In this document: positions 8,712-17,356 of the stretch, piece by piece
Layout of the letters: the number at the start of each line of letters is the position of its first letter
Position numbering within the stretch: the first letter of the stretch is position 1
Assembly: GCA_013314775.1 (NCBI GenBank)
Contig: JABUFB010000010.1
Location: 124,001 to 188,000, forward strand
From: Armatimonadota bacterium
GTDB lineage: Bacteria; Armatimonadota; Zipacnadia; Zipacnadales; JABUFB01
DNA: 64,000 nucleotides
Reading direction: 5' to 3'
Program-made: the position numbers and the translations under genes
Notes under the pieces: model-generated
Databases searched by the model: none
Told to the model about the DNA's origin: nothing
The model's input: the letters and a program-made list of their open reading frames with translations, nothing else

Positions 8712-9086
8712 TCAGTTGCCCTCCGATCCGATGGCGATGGCGTACTCGGAGACGACCTGGCCCTTGATGATGTGGTCATCCACGATCTGCTTGACCACGT
8801 CGGGCGTCACTGAACCATAGGTGACCGGGGCGCTGCCGGGAATCAGCACCTCGATCATCGGCTCCCGTTCGCAAAGACCCTTGCATCCGGTCTGGGTAAT
8901 GGTGACGTCATCACGGCCCTGCCGTTCCAGCTCCTCCAGCAGGGATCGGAGCACATCGCGGGCGCCGGCGGCAATGCCGCAGGTTCCCATGCAGACCACA
9001 ATGCGTGGCCCGCCCTCCCTGTCCCGTACAGCCAGAGCAGCTTTCGTGCGTTCTCGCAGCTCTCGCAGTTCCTGTACGCTCTTCAA
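8712..9086 (-). CDS. Small thioredoxin-like [2Fe-2S] ferredoxin
   Basis: A 124-residue protein with the (2Fe-2S) thioredoxin-like ferredoxin signature: VCMGTCGIAAGAR, then TGCKGLCEREP. The fold resembles the N-terminal domain of HydB. Such a stand-alone protein commonly sits beside hydC and hydB. The start must be a TTG at 9086: an in-frame TAA lies just upstream, and GGAAGGGAG lies 10 nt before the TTG. Only two bases separate its stop from the start of the NuoE gene. A role as an electron carrier or stabilising subunit of the hydrogenase is inferred from context. Confidence 0.88.
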   Translation of the reverse strand: MKSVQELRELRERTKAALAVRDREGGPRIVVCMGTCGIAAGARDVLRSLLEELERQGRDDVTITQTGCKGLCEREPMIEVLIPGSAPVTYGSVTPDVVKQIVDDHIIKGQVVSEYAIAIGSEGN

Positions 9087-9257
9087 GTTCGTACTGCTCC
9101 CTTCCTGTTACTGTCTGGGCGTGTCTCAAGCACGCTGCCTGTCACTTACGCCGGCGGCCTTCCGGCTTCGTTCAGGTTCATTGGCGCCGCGCGGGTCCCG
9201 TCGGTTACGTCGTCGGTCCATTGCGTCTCCTTGGTCACAGCCAGTTCCTGTTCCAGG

Positions 9258-9815
9258 TCAGGCTCTGCTCCCCAGGTCGTGCAATCCTTCGCGCACATGG
9301 CGCCCCAGCCATTGCAGGATCGGCGGGGCACAAAGGCAGTCTGCCTCGAGTTCTCGTTTCACCTCCATCGTATCGAGCCGGAACTCGCTATCCCCCACAA
9401 TGTGGCGATAGACAAGCTCCGTGTGTTCCGTTTCGCACGCCAGAGACTGTATCACCGCGGCCAGATCCCCCAGCGGCGGTCGGTCAAAGTTCGATAACCC
9501 CATGACACATCGCACCAGCGTCCCCTTGCCCGGCGTGGAAGTCAGTTCCATCACGCCACCCGCCTGCTCGCATGTGGCCTTGAGCAGTGACAGCCCCAAG
9601 CCTACATGACGGGTGGTGCGAGTCGTGTAGAACGGGTCAGTGACCCGCGCCAGGGTTTCCGCATCCATCCCCCGCCCGTCATCCTGCAGCGTGATCTCCA
9701 ACCGGTCCCGCTCCGGGTCTTCGACCACCGTCAGCGCCACGTTCCGCGCCCCTGCCTCCACGCTGTTGCGGGCGATATCCAGAATATGCAGCGACAGCTC
9801 ACGCACCTCCACCAC
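9258..9815 (-). CDS. HATPase-domain protein (kinase-like ATP-binding protein)
   Basis: A 185-residue protein that is essentially a GHKL ATP-binding domain: N-box region LHILDIARNSVEAGA, G1 box DDGRGM, F-box DPFYTT and G2 box GLGLSLLK. It has no phosphoacceptor domain. A C-terminal extension (about 110-185) contains the cysteines of ADCLCAPP. It probably starts at a GTG and overlaps the end of the PHP gene by 17 nt. Proteins of this kind occur beside [FeFe]-hydrogenase genes; the target is unknown. A 171-nt gap follows before the ferredoxin gene. I saw no gene in that gap. Confidence 0.8.
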   Translation of the reverse strand: MVEVRELSLHILDIARNSVEAGARNVALTVVEDPERDRLEITLQDDGRGMDAETLARVTDPFYTTRTTRHVGLGLSLLKATCEQAGGVMELTSTPGKGTLVRCVMGLSNFDRPPLGDLAAVIQSLACETEHTELVYRHIVGDSEFRLDTMEVKRELEADCLCAPPILQWLGRHVREGLHDLGSRA

Positions 9816-10617
9816 CCCCGGGGCACAACTCTTTCTTCAGTTCCTCGCCCCAGTCGCAGGCATCCAGTTCCGCCCTGGCGAGGTCCGGGCTGATGAAGGT
9901 CATTGCCCGGCCTATATCCTCGGGCACGTGGGCATCCGAGCTTGTCAGCAGGCAGACCTCAGCCAGCTGCGGCCACCGCGCCCGAGCCCTGTCCGGAGCC
10001 ATGCTCGCCGAGACCTCGAACGCCGGCACGCGCAGGTCAGGTGGCACCATGCCAAGCACGCGGAACAAACCGTTCAAAGAACGGTCCACGTGGGCCGGGA
10101 TGCTCAGTCCACGGCGGTCTGTGGTGTGACGGGCGATCTGCTCGATGGTCAGGTCCGTGGCGGTCACCAGGAGGCGATCGTCGGTCCCGATCACGTGACC
10201 CCACGCGTCCAGAAGCAGCTGTTCTCCCAACACGTCGGGGCGGTTACGAAGGTCGGGCAGATGGTCCGCGACAAGGCGGTCCATATCCATGGCCGCATCA
10301 AGACTGTCAAAGAGCGCAAGGATGTGCACACCCTCCGCGCTTTCAACCTCCAGCCCAACGAGCACTCGTACATCAAAGGCTGCTGAAGCATCCAGGAACG
10401 CTTTCGCATTGCCCGCGGTGCAGTGATCGACGATGCCCACCACTGCAATGCGCCGGCGCTCGGCGCTCAGAAGCACCTCCCCGGGCCGCATCGATCCATC
10501 GCCGCACGGGGACAGCGCTGAGTGAATATGCAGGTCCACTGCGACAAGTCCGGCTTTGGCGACCTGATCTTGCTTCCGATCTGCAGTGGGATCTGCAGGG
10601 CATGCTTGCTCTGCCAC
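9799..10617 (-). CDS. PHP-domain phosphoesterase-like protein
   Basis: A 272-residue PHP (polymerase and histidinol phosphatase) domain protein. The N-terminal DLHIHSALSPCGDGSM, the GIVDHCTAGN segment and the late SSDAHVPEDIG segment supply the His/Asp metal ligands of the family, so a metal-dependent phosphoesterase fold is well supported. The start is a GTG that shares one base with the TAG stop of the preceding DRTGG gene (TAGTG). A substrate cannot be read from sequence. Its place between DRTGG and HATPase genes in a hydrogenase operon suggests a regulatory nucleotide or signalling role, which is an inference. Confidence 0.85.
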   Translation of the reverse strand: MAEQACPADPTADRKQDQVAKAGLVAVDLHIHSALSPCGDGSMRPGEVLLSAERRRIAVVGIVDHCTAGNAKAFLDASAAFDVRVLVGLEVESAEGVHILALFDSLDAAMDMDRLVADHLPDLRNRPDVLGEQLLLDAWGHVIGTDDRLLVTATDLTIEQIARHTTDRRGLSIPAHVDRSLNGLFRVLGMVPPDLRVPAFEVSASMAPDRARARWPQLAEVCLLTSSDAHVPEDIGRAMTFISPDLARAELDACDWGEELKKELCPGGGGGA

Positions 10618-10970
10618 TACCGCACTCCCAACTGGTACAGCATCCCGGCAATCTCATAGGCCGGCGCGTCGCAGGTGAGAATCGGGATGTCCTCTTCCTC
10701 AGCACGGCCGGTGGTGTCTTCGTCCGGGTGGAAGCCGCTGGCGATGACGATGCCCGCCAATCCCCCGAGCACCGCTACTGCCACGATATTGGAGTGGGTC
10801 TGAATCGTCACCCACAGCTGCCCGGGCTTGCCGTTTGCCATCACGTAACTCAGCAGGTCGCTGACGAGCGCGCCGACCACCTCGCTGTCCAGCTTGTGCC
10901 CGCCTGCGCAGACTTTCAGCCCGAGGCTCTCGGCAACCTGGGCCACGGTGAGGGTATTGGCTTCAGTCAT
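10617..10970 (-). CDS. DRTGG-domain protein (first downstream copy)
   Basis: A 117-residue protein of the DRTGG family. The pattern is an N-terminal helix, a central stretch of small hydrophobic residues (GLAGIVIASGFHPD) and a C-terminal YEIAGMLYQLG. DRTGG domains occur in nucleotide-sensing and phosphotransacetylase-associated proteins, but the ligand is not established. I chose the ATG at 10970 over a GTG 12 nt upstream because GAGGTGA sits 8 nt before it; the ATG overlaps the stop of the RsbW-like gene. It is one of two DRTGG proteins in the operon. Confidence 0.82.
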   Translation of the reverse strand: MTEANTLTVAQVAESLGLKVCAGGHKLDSEVVGALVSDLLSYVMANGKPGQLWVTIQTHSNIVAVAVLGGLAGIVIASGFHPDEDTTGRAEEEDIPILTCDAPAYEIAGMLYQLGVR

Positions 10971-11409
10971 CGCCCCGGTCACCTCGCCTGAACACCAGCT
11001 TCATGCGCACGCCCTCCCCGGGTGGGCTCTCAATCTCCATCTCGTCCGCCTGGCCCTTGATGTTGGGCAGACCCATCCCGGCGCCAAAGCCCAGGGCCCG
11101 CGCCTCCTCTGTCGCCGAAGACCAGCCGGGGGTCATGGCGAGCTCAATATCCTCGATGCCCGGCCCGCGGTCCTTCACGCTGACCTCCACTCTGTCCGCG
11201 AACACATCGAGGGCGATGTAGCCGGAGATGGCGTGCAGGACCACGTTCATCTCCGCCTCGTAGCAGGCCACACTCACCCGCTGGATCGTCTCCCCGTCCA
11301 CGCCGGCTTCCGACAGGACCCGCTTGACTGACGTGGATGCACGGCCGCCGAGAAAGTAGGCGCTGCCCAGGATCGGGAACTCATGATGGCACAGGGGCTG
11401 ATCATCCAT
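10963..11409 (-). CDS. RsbW-like anti-sigma/serine kinase ATP-binding protein
   Basis: A 148-residue single-domain GHKL ATPase of the anti-sigma-factor (RsbW/SpoIIAB) type: N-box ACYEAEMNVVLHA, G1 box DRGPGIEDIELA and G2 region GFGAGMGLPNIKGQAD. RsbW-like kinases bind sigma factors or phosphorylate STAS anti-anti-sigma factors. No STAS protein, sigma factor or PP2C phosphatase is in the window, so any partner is encoded elsewhere. It lies between the two DRTGG genes and overlaps the next start. Confidence 0.85.
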   Translation of the reverse strand: MDDQPLCHHEFPILGSAYFLGGRASTSVKRVLSEAGVDGETIQRVSVACYEAEMNVVLHAISGYIALDVFADRVEVSVKDRGPGIEDIELAMTPGWSSATEEARALGFGAGMGLPNIKGQADEMEIESPPGEGVRMKLVFRRGDRGDD

Positions 11410-11433
11410 GGTTCGCGGTGCGCCTGCCCTGCC

Positions 11434-11799
11434 TCATTCCTGGGCCCCCGAATTCGCGCGATATGGCCGCAGACCGGCCTGCATAAGCAGTCCGCACGCC
11501 TCGTACTTGGACAGAGGCGTGCGGTATACAGGGATGTTCTCTTCGGTTGCGGCGTCGATCATATCGCTCCCGATCTGCTTGCCCTCAACGACAACGACCG
11601 CGACCAAGTGCCTGATCGCGGCCGTTCGGATAGTCTGATCGGTTGTGAGTCCCGTGAGAAGGAGTGACCCCTGTCTGGCGAACGCAAGGACGTCACTCAT
11701 CAGGTCCGCGGCGAAGCACCCGGTTACAGGGACATCCGGGTCAACCGCGGGTACGATGGGGTCGGCTTGCAGTGCATGAGTAGCATCGGCGAGCTTCAG
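11434..11799 (-). CDS. DRTGG-domain protein, promoter-proximal, probable CTG start
   Basis: The frame has an ATG at 11700, but starting there would delete the N-terminal half of the DRTGG domain. The frame stays open upstream and encodes matching family sequence (MKLADATHALQ, then VTGCFAADLMSDVLAFAR) back to a CTG at 11799. No ATG, GTG or TTG lies between this point and the upstream in-frame TGA. AGGAG at 11808-11812 lies 8 nt before the CTG. The resulting 121-residue protein is close in length to the other DRTGG protein. It is the first gene after the operon promoter. The ligand is unknown. Confidence 0.78.
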   Translation of the reverse strand: MKLADATHALQADPIVPAVDPDVPVTGCFAADLMSDVLAFARQGSLLLTGLTTDQTIRTAAIRHLVAVVVVEGKQIGSDMIDAATEENIPVYRTPLSKYEACGLLMQAGLRPYRANSGAQE

Positions 11800-11860
11800 A
11801 GGGATCGCTCCTGGCTGTGCCGCGAATCTACTGCGTGCAGTGCCTAGTCAATGAATCAAC

Positions 11861-11888
11861 ATTCTACGGTGATTCCTGAAGGTGTCAA
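11861..11888 (-). promoter_or_regulatory. sigma70-type promoter of the hydrogenase operon
   Basis: On the minus strand a perfect -35 TTGACA (11883-11888) and a -10 TAGAAT (11861-11866) are separated by 16 nt. Transcription would start about 60 nt before the CTG start of the first DRTGG gene and run through the hydrogenase genes. No separate strong promoter was seen in the 171-nt gap before the ferredoxin gene. Confidence 0.75.
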
Positions 11889-12067
11889 GCTGTTTGTGCA
11901 TCTTTTCTCAATCAACCCCGCGATGCGCGGCAAAACATCCTGCAGGCCCGCACTGCAGGAGGGCGCGGACGAACCGGCGGCGAAGTTTATGGTTCACAGA
12001 CCATACAAAGCAGCGCCCTCGGACCTACTTCCCCCCGCATCTGGGGGATCCGCCAGAGGCCCACCCA

Positions 12068-13870
12068 ATGCTCTGCAGTCACGGCGTCCGCGCCGCACTG
12101 GCCGTCACCTTTGCGCTCCTCAACACCGCCCACGCCCAGGAGGCGTCAGTTGTGATTCAATCCGCCGAAAACGGGCAGGAAGTGTCAGCAACCACCTATC
12201 GGGCCGCCGTTACGAAAGAAGGCTACGTCTCGAAGCTCACCATCGCCGACAAGGAGTTCTTTCGCGGCCCGCAGGGAGCCTACTTCTACCAGGACGGCGT
12301 CTTGCCGCTGCCTGAGATCACCCGCCCCGACGCAAACACCATATCGGCGCGCGGCGAGAAGGCCGAACAAGTGTCCGTGTTCGGGCCGGATACCATCACC
12401 TGGAAGCTCACCAACAGAACTGAGAGAAACATGGTCTACGTGATCGTCTTCACCCCGGCGGTGCAGGCGGCGCGGGACAACGCGGGAGAGTACTGGAAAG
12501 CGCCCCTTGAAGCGAACTGGACGGATTCCACGTGGTTCATCGGGCCCGCGAAGCTCGAGATCAAGGGCGGCACCCGGGTCTGGGGACCATTCGCGACCAA
12601 TCATCAGGTCTGGCAGGTGGACATCCCGGCGAAGTCCACCCGCGAAGTGACGCTGACTGCCGGCACCGCAACTGAAGATGAAATGGAGCGGGCGGCGAAA
12701 GAAGCGGCACGGGTCATTGAGCCCCCCACCGACCCCGAGGGCCCCATGTGGGACCTCAACAGGCTCTCAAAGCCGCCCGCTTACGAACTCGCCGAAGGCT
12801 ATGACGAACCAGGACTGCAAGCTATCTTCTATGAGGGCGAGCCCTTCCGCGGCAGACCCACGAAAGTCTTCGCGTGGTTGGGTATTCCCAATGTTCCCGA
12901 AGGCGAGAAGGTCCCGGCGATGGTCCTGGTTCATGGCGGCGGAGGCACCGCATTCGCCGGCTGGGTGAGGATGTGGAATGATCGGGGCTATGCGGCGATT
13001 TCCATGGACACCTGCGGCTGCACCTCCGGCGGCGAGCACGGTGCCCGCCCTCGACATCCCGACGGCGGCCCGCCGGGCTGGGGAGGCTTCGGCCAGATCG
13101 ACTGGCCCCGCGAGGATCAATGGACCTACCACGCGGTATCAGCCGCGATCCTTGGTCACTCTCTGCTGCGCTCACTGCCCCAGGTTGACCCCGACCGCAT
13201 CGGCCTGACGGGCATCTCGTGGGGCGGCTACCTCACTTGCATCATCGCAGGCATAGACAACCGGTTCAGATTCGCGGTGCCCGTCTACGGTTGCGGGTAC
13301 TACCTGGAGACCAGCTTCGGCTCCGCTGTCCGAAGCCTCGGTGGAGAGCGTACCGAACGATGGATGCGCTGGTGGGACCCGTCGAACTACCTGAAGTTCA
13401 GCGCTACGCCCATGCTCTGGGTCACCGGCAGCAATGACTTTGCGTACTGGTTCCCGGCGCTGCAGAAATCGTACCGAGAGACCCAGGGAACCCGGGACCT
13501 GTGCATCCGCCTGCGCATGCCCCACGGTCACGGCCCGGCAGGCGAGGCCCCGGCGGAAATCCACGCGTTCGCTGACTACTTCCTCAAAGGCGGCCCGGGT
13601 CTGGCGAAGGTCACCGGCTGGGGACGTAACGGGAACAAGGTCTGGGCCACGTTCCGAAGCCCCGTGCCGATCATCAAAGCCGAACTGAACTTCACAAGGG
13701 ACCTGGGCAACTGGCCGGACCGTCATTGGGAAGCAGTCCCTGCCGAGATCGGCGAGGGCGGTCTCGTGACCGCCGAACTTCCCGACGGCGCGACGGTCTA
13801 CTACCTGAACCTGTTCGACGAACGCGACCTCGTGGTCAGCACGGAGCACGAGGTGTTGAGGGAAGAGTAG
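12068..13870 (+). CDS. Secreted alpha/beta-hydrolase (acetylxylan-esterase-like)
   Basis: A 600-residue protein from the ATG at 12068; the frame extends upstream but without family-like sequence, and here a signal peptide begins at once (cleavage after THAQ). Residues 25-210 form a beta-rich N-terminal region. From about 240 an alpha/beta-hydrolase fold follows, with the oxyanion strand LVHGGGGTAF, nucleophile elbow GISWGGY (Ser384), a likely acid in VTGSNDFAYW and a likely His in MPHGHGPAG. This resembles carbohydrate esterases and dienelactone-hydrolase-like enzymes of glycan loci. The substrate is unknown; removal of acyl groups from a polysaccharide is the likely job. GH16 follows 37 nt downstream on the same strand. 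Confidence 0.82.
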   Translation: MLCSHGVRAALAVTFALLNTAHAQEASVVIQSAENGQEVSATTYRAAVTKEGYVSKLTIADKEFFRGPQGAYFYQDGVLPLPEITRPDANTISARGEKAEQVSVFGPDTITWKLTNRTERNMVYVIVFTPAVQAARDNAGEYWKAPLEANWTDSTWFIGPAKLEIKGGTRVWGPFATNHQVWQVDIPAKSTREVTLTAGTATEDEMERAAKEAARVIEPPTDPEGPMWDLNRLSKPPAYELAEGYDEPGLQAIFYEGEPFRGRPTKVFAWLGIPNVPEGEKVPAMVLVHGGGGTAFAGWVRMWNDRGYAAISMDTCGCTSGGEHGARPRHPDGGPPGWGGFGQIDWPREDQWTYHAVSAAILGHSLLRSLPQVDPDRIGLTGISWGGYLTCIIAGIDNRFRFAVPVYGCGYYLETSFGSAVRSLGGERTERWMRWWDPSNYLKFSATPMLWVTGSNDFAYWFPALQKSYRETQGTRDLCIRLRMPHGHGPAGEAPAEIHAFADYFLKGGPGLAKVTGWGRNGNKVWATFRSPVPIIKAELNFTRDLGNWPDRHWEAVPAEIGEGGLVTAELPDGATVYYLNLFDERDLVVSTEHEVLREE

Positions 13871-13907
13871 TCGCTGCGGATCCCATTCCCTGGCAGGAGG
13901 CCCAACC

Positions 13908-14798
13908 ATGTCTTTCGCCCTCGCTATTCCGGCCGCAGCAGCGTTCTGTTCGCTGCTGGCGGTCTGCGCATCGGGCGCTCCGGAGCGTCCCGATCCGTCG
14001 GAATTCACCAACTACCGACCGGACCTGCCGGCGGCGGCGCCTCAACGAGTGACCGACGCCCTCCCGCTGTCCGACCAACAGAACGCCGGCAACTGGGTGC
14101 CCTACCTGCCCATGACCGACGAATTCGAGGGCAATACCCTGGACCCGGAGAAGTGGTGGCCGACCAATCCCGAATGGCTTGGTCGGCAGCCGGCGTTCTT
14201 CTCGCGGGACAACGTGCGCGTTAGCGATGGAAAGCTGCAACTGACTATGTCGAGGCAGGAGCCGCCGGATGAACTGAGGGCGAAGGGTTACCACACGTGG
14301 GCTTCGGCGGCAGTGAAGAGCAAGGGGACCGTATTGTACGGGTACTTCGAGGTCTGCGCGAAGCCCATGAAGTCCCACGGTTCCAGCGCGTTCTGGTTCT
14401 ATAACCATGACAGCGAGCGCTGGACGGAGATCGACATGTTCGAAATGGGTGCCGGCGCGCCCGAGCACAAACGCAAGGTGCACATGAACGTACACGTGTT
14501 CTTCACCCCGGAGGACAAAGAACACTGGTGCCGGGCGGGTATCTACGAAGCGCCCTTTGACCTCGCCGACGATTACCATGTCTACGGGCTGGAGTGGGAC
14601 GAGAAGGAGATCAAATTCTTCGTGGACGGCGCGCTGGTGCGCAGAGGGCCGAATACCCACTGGCACCAGCCACTAACCCTCAACTTCGACAGCGAGACCA
14701 TGCCCGACTGGTTCGGCCTGCCGAAGGATGAGGACCTGCCCTCGACTTTCAGCATCGAGTACGTGCGCGCCTGGAAACACGTCGAAGGCGGGCAGTAA
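13908..14798 (+). CDS. Secreted GH16 family glycoside hydrolase (agarase/carrageenase-like)
   Basis: A 296-residue protein with a signal peptide (cleavage near ASGA, residue 24) and a GH16 catalytic domain. The active-site strand reads WTEIDMFEMG, giving the family motif ExDxxE as Glu174 (nucleophile), Asp176 and Glu179 (acid/base). The surrounding pattern (FEGNTLDPEKWWPTNPEW at the N-terminal side, YHVYGLEWDEKEIKFFVDG later) is most like agarase, porphyranase and carrageenase-type GH16 enzymes acting on beta-linked galactans. The exact substrate is not readable. AGGAGG lies 7 nt before the ATG. It is probably co-transcribed with the upstream esterase. Confidence 0.9.
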   Translation: MSFALAIPAAAAFCSLLAVCASGAPERPDPSEFTNYRPDLPAAAPQRVTDALPLSDQQNAGNWVPYLPMTDEFEGNTLDPEKWWPTNPEWLGRQPAFFSRDNVRVSDGKLQLTMSRQEPPDELRAKGYHTWASAAVKSKGTVLYGYFEVCAKPMKSHGSSAFWFYNHDSERWTEIDMFEMGAGAPEHKRKVHMNVHVFFTPEDKEHWCRAGIYEAPFDLADDYHVYGLEWDEKEIKFFVDGALVRRGPNTHWHQPLTLNFDSETMPDWFGLPKDEDLPSTFSIEYVRAWKHVEGGQ

Positions 14799-14818
14799 AG
14801 AGCAATCGGGGTGTCCGC

Positions 14819-15643
14819 CTACTCGCCCCAGAACGCCTCGCAGGCGCCGAAAAAGAACATGTCCATCTGCTCCTGTGACAGCCCCAGCACATTGCGCAGA
14901 ATGTCGTGATCCTTGCGCGCATGCACCGGGGCATTCTGCGCCAGGCCATCGGGGCTGGAATCCACCCCGAACATGAGCCGCTCCACGCCACAGAAGGGCA
15001 CCGCTTTGCGCAGAGCCTCCTCGCGCCAGGCATCAGGCGTCCCCCGGCAGGTATCGATCCACATCTGGCAGTTCTCGAGCTTGTAGCCCGAGGCCGCCCG
15101 AAATCGCCCGAACACCGCGATGCACTCGTCCACCCAGGGCCAGCTGATGTGCGCGAGCGAGAACCGCAGACCGGGGAAGTTCAGCAGCGCCTCGTACAGC
15201 ACCGGCCGGCAGAAGCGGGAACTGTCGCCAAAACCGTACAGGATGCCGGAATGGAACTGGATCGGCTTGCCCAGCTCCTGCACTTTCTCGAACACGGGGA
15301 CAGGCAGATCGTCACAGGGCGACCAATGGTCCGGGATCATCTTCACCCCCCGCAGGCCCAGGTCCACAATGCCGCGTTCGATCTCCTCTACCATGCCTTC
15401 AGCTCGCGGGTTCGCCCAGATCAGCCCGTAGATGCGGCCCGGGTCGGCGCTCTGGACTTCGGCGACGTGGTCGATGACCCGGCGCACTTCGGCGTGGGTG
15501 GCCGTCTCATGGGGCGCGAGCCCCCGCCCTGGGTAGGCGGAGAACAGGTTGATGCGCTCAATCCCCGCGGCATTCATCTGGTCGATGACATACTGCCCGG
15601 TCTCCGTACCCTTCAGGTGGCAATGACAATCCCAGACGCGCAT
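14819..15643 (-). CDS. Amidohydrolase-family TIM-barrel protein
   Basis: A 274-residue cytoplasmic protein of the amidohydrolase-2 family. Metal-ligand motifs are visible: DCHCH near the N-terminus, GVKMIPDHW, QFHSG, LAHISWP and FGVDSSPDG near the C-terminus. Members are metal-dependent hydrolases or decarboxylases; some act on sugar lactones. GGAGGG lies 9 nt before the ATG. It converges with the GH16 gene (20-nt gap) and lies downstream of the sialidase gene on the minus strand. The substrate is unknown. Confidence 0.85.
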   Translation of the reverse strand: MRVWDCHCHLKGTETGQYVIDQMNAAGIERINLFSAYPGRGLAPHETATHAEVRRVIDHVAEVQSADPGRIYGLIWANPRAEGMVEEIERGIVDLGLRGVKMIPDHWSPCDDLPVPVFEKVQELGKPIQFHSGILYGFGDSSRFCRPVLYEALLNFPGLRFSLAHISWPWVDECIAVFGRFRAASGYKLENCQMWIDTCRGTPDAWREEALRKAVPFCGVERLMFGVDSSPDGLAQNAPVHARKDHDILRNVLGLSQEQMDMFFFGACEAFWGE

Positions 15644-15679
15644 GCTTTGGGTCCCTCCAGTGTCCCACCCGCATTAGTC

Positions 15680-17356
15680 TCACTTCGCCGGCAGAACCAC
15701 AACTCCCCACTTGCCCAGCTCGATCTTCTCACCCGCGTCGCACTCCTTCTGGAACAACGTCACCGCATTGGCCGGCGAACCGCCGAAGAAGACAAACTCC
15801 GGCAAGTTGGACTTCGCGAACCCGGCGCGGTAGAGGGCAAGCTCCACACTGTCTTTGTTGCGTTCCGGTGTGGGCGTCAGCACCCAGACGACGCCGGGCT
15901 TGTCCACCGTGGCCCGGATGCGGTCGATGTTGCCCCGCAGGAACCGCGCGCCCTTGAGCGGATCGGGGATCGCCTCGACCTTGTGGGTGGTGCGGTTCAG
16001 AAAGAGTTGCGCGCCGATCTCCAGCGGCGCCCACTCGCCTTCCTGCTCAGCGAAAGTCGCCGCCGAACCCTTCATGAGCGGCGCGCCGTCTGCATTGTCC
16101 GACAGTTGCAGCGGCTTGTGCTCCAGCGTGCCGGTGGCGCGGTTGACTTCCACCCTCAGTCGCAGCTTGCCCGAAGCATTTTCCCCAGCGAGCACATCCG
16201 CCTCGGTGAAGGTCGCCATAAGCACCAGCTTCTCGGCGTAACGGGAGTAGTCATAGATAAGGTAGATGGTGCCGTCTTCCGCCTGCGTGGCATCCGGATA
16301 CGAAACGCCCACTCGGTCGTCAATGTGCAGCTCGCCCTGCCAGGTCCTCCCGTCGTCCTCGGACAGATACGCGGTCAAGTGGGAGCGCGTGCGGCCGTCT
16401 GGAGGCGAGTGTTTCACCAGAAGCAGGTTCCCGGAATCCAGTCGGCGCAGGAAAAATCGAGCCGTGGGCACGTGGGGTATCCACGAAGGTCTTCCGGGCG
16501 CCCATGTGCGGCCTTTGTCGGTGGAGAAGCTCTCGCCGATCCCGTAGGATGCCCTGGCCAGTAGCCACAGAGATCCATCGAGGCGCTCGATGATATGATG
16601 CTCGTCGCAGGAGCGCCCCGGAATATCCGCCCCGCCCCGATACGCCCAGGTCTCGCCCTGGTCTGTAGAGACCACCATGTTCGAGCCGGTAGGGTCTTCG
16701 GCCTTGCGCAGATGCCCCGGCTGGACGGAAGGCGCATTGGCCCAGACCGCCGCCGGCAGCACCCATTCGCCGCTGCTCAGCACCACGGGCTTGTTCATCA
16801 TGACCCCATCGCACAGGCGGCGCGGCGTGCTCCAGTTCGGGGACTCATCTCCCGGGTTCTCACTGACAATCGCCCAAACGCCGCCCCGTCCGTCCCACAG
16901 ATCCCAGGCCTGCGCCCAGAAGAGCCACATGCGACCCAGCGGGTCGATCCACAGGCAGGGGTCGAAAGCACGAACCGGGTCAGGCGGGTTTACGACCAGC
17001 ACCAGATCGGACCAAGTCTGCCCGTCGTCAGCACTGGTATTGAGCATCACGTAGTTCCACGGACCCTCCGTTGGGCCTCCGCCGTACCACGTGGCCCACA
17101 GACGACCGTTCGCGGCCCTCTCGATGCCCGGGATGCCCTGGAAAGAGCGGGTCTCCGGCCCATACTCCGGCCCCGGATTCAAGATCACCGGCGGCGGAGT
17201 GAGCGCGGCGTCGGAAATGTCGGGGCGGTCAGGCATTACGGCTCCTTCCTGTGCCGGTGCAGGGACTGCAACGCAGAGCGCGAACACAAGCCCAAGCAGC
17301 AACCACTGCATCCCTCGTCTGCTTTCACCGGCTTTCTGCCGCATCATCCAGGTCAT
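15680..17356 (-). CDS. Secreted sialidase-like BNR-repeat protein
   Basis: A 558-residue protein. The start at 17356 overlaps the stop of the fucosidase gene as ATGA; a slightly later ATG (17311) begins directly at the hydrophobic signal peptide and is possible. Four Asp-box motifs of the sialidase beta-propeller are visible (SADDGQTW, STDQGETW, STDKGRTW, SEDDGRTW). Family members hydrolyse terminal sialic acids or related sugars, but many BNR proteins of uncultured bacteria have other specificities. The FRIP motif is replaced by FQGIPGIER, so sialidase activity is not certain. The coupling to GH29 and the nearby sialate esterase homologue favour host-type or mucin-like glycans. Confidence 0.82.
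   Translation of the reverse strand: MTWMMRQKAGESRRGMQWLLLGLVFALCVAVPAPAQEGAVMPDRPDISDAALTPPPVILNPGPEYGPETRSFQGIPGIERAANGRLWATWYGGGPTEGPWNYVMLNTSADDGQTWSDLVLVVNPPDPVRAFDPCLWIDPLGRMWLFWAQAWDLWDGRGGVWAIVSENPGDESPNWSTPRRLCDGVMMNKPVVLSSGEWVLPAAVWANAPSVQPGHLRKAEDPTGSNMVVSTDQGETWAYRGGADIPGRSCDEHHIIERLDGSLWLLARASYGIGESFSTDKGRTWAPGRPSWIPHVPTARFFLRRLDSGNLLLVKHSPPDGRTRSHLTAYLSEDDGRTWQGELHIDDRVGVSYPDATQAEDGTIYLIYDYSRYAEKLVLMATFTEADVLAGENASGKLRLRVEVNRATGTLEHKPLQLSDNADGAPLMKGSAATFAEQEGEWAPLEIGAQLFLNRTTHKVEAIPDPLKGARFLRGNIDRIRATVDKPGVVWVLTPTPERNKDSVELALYRAGFAKSNLPEFVFFGGSPANAVTLFQKECDAGEKIELGKWGVVVLPAK

Noticed and set aside
11882-12067. 62-residue N-terminal extension of the esterase frame
   Set aside because: It is Arg/Pro-rich with no conserved character, overlaps the hydrogenase promoter region, and would bury the signal peptide that starts at 12068.
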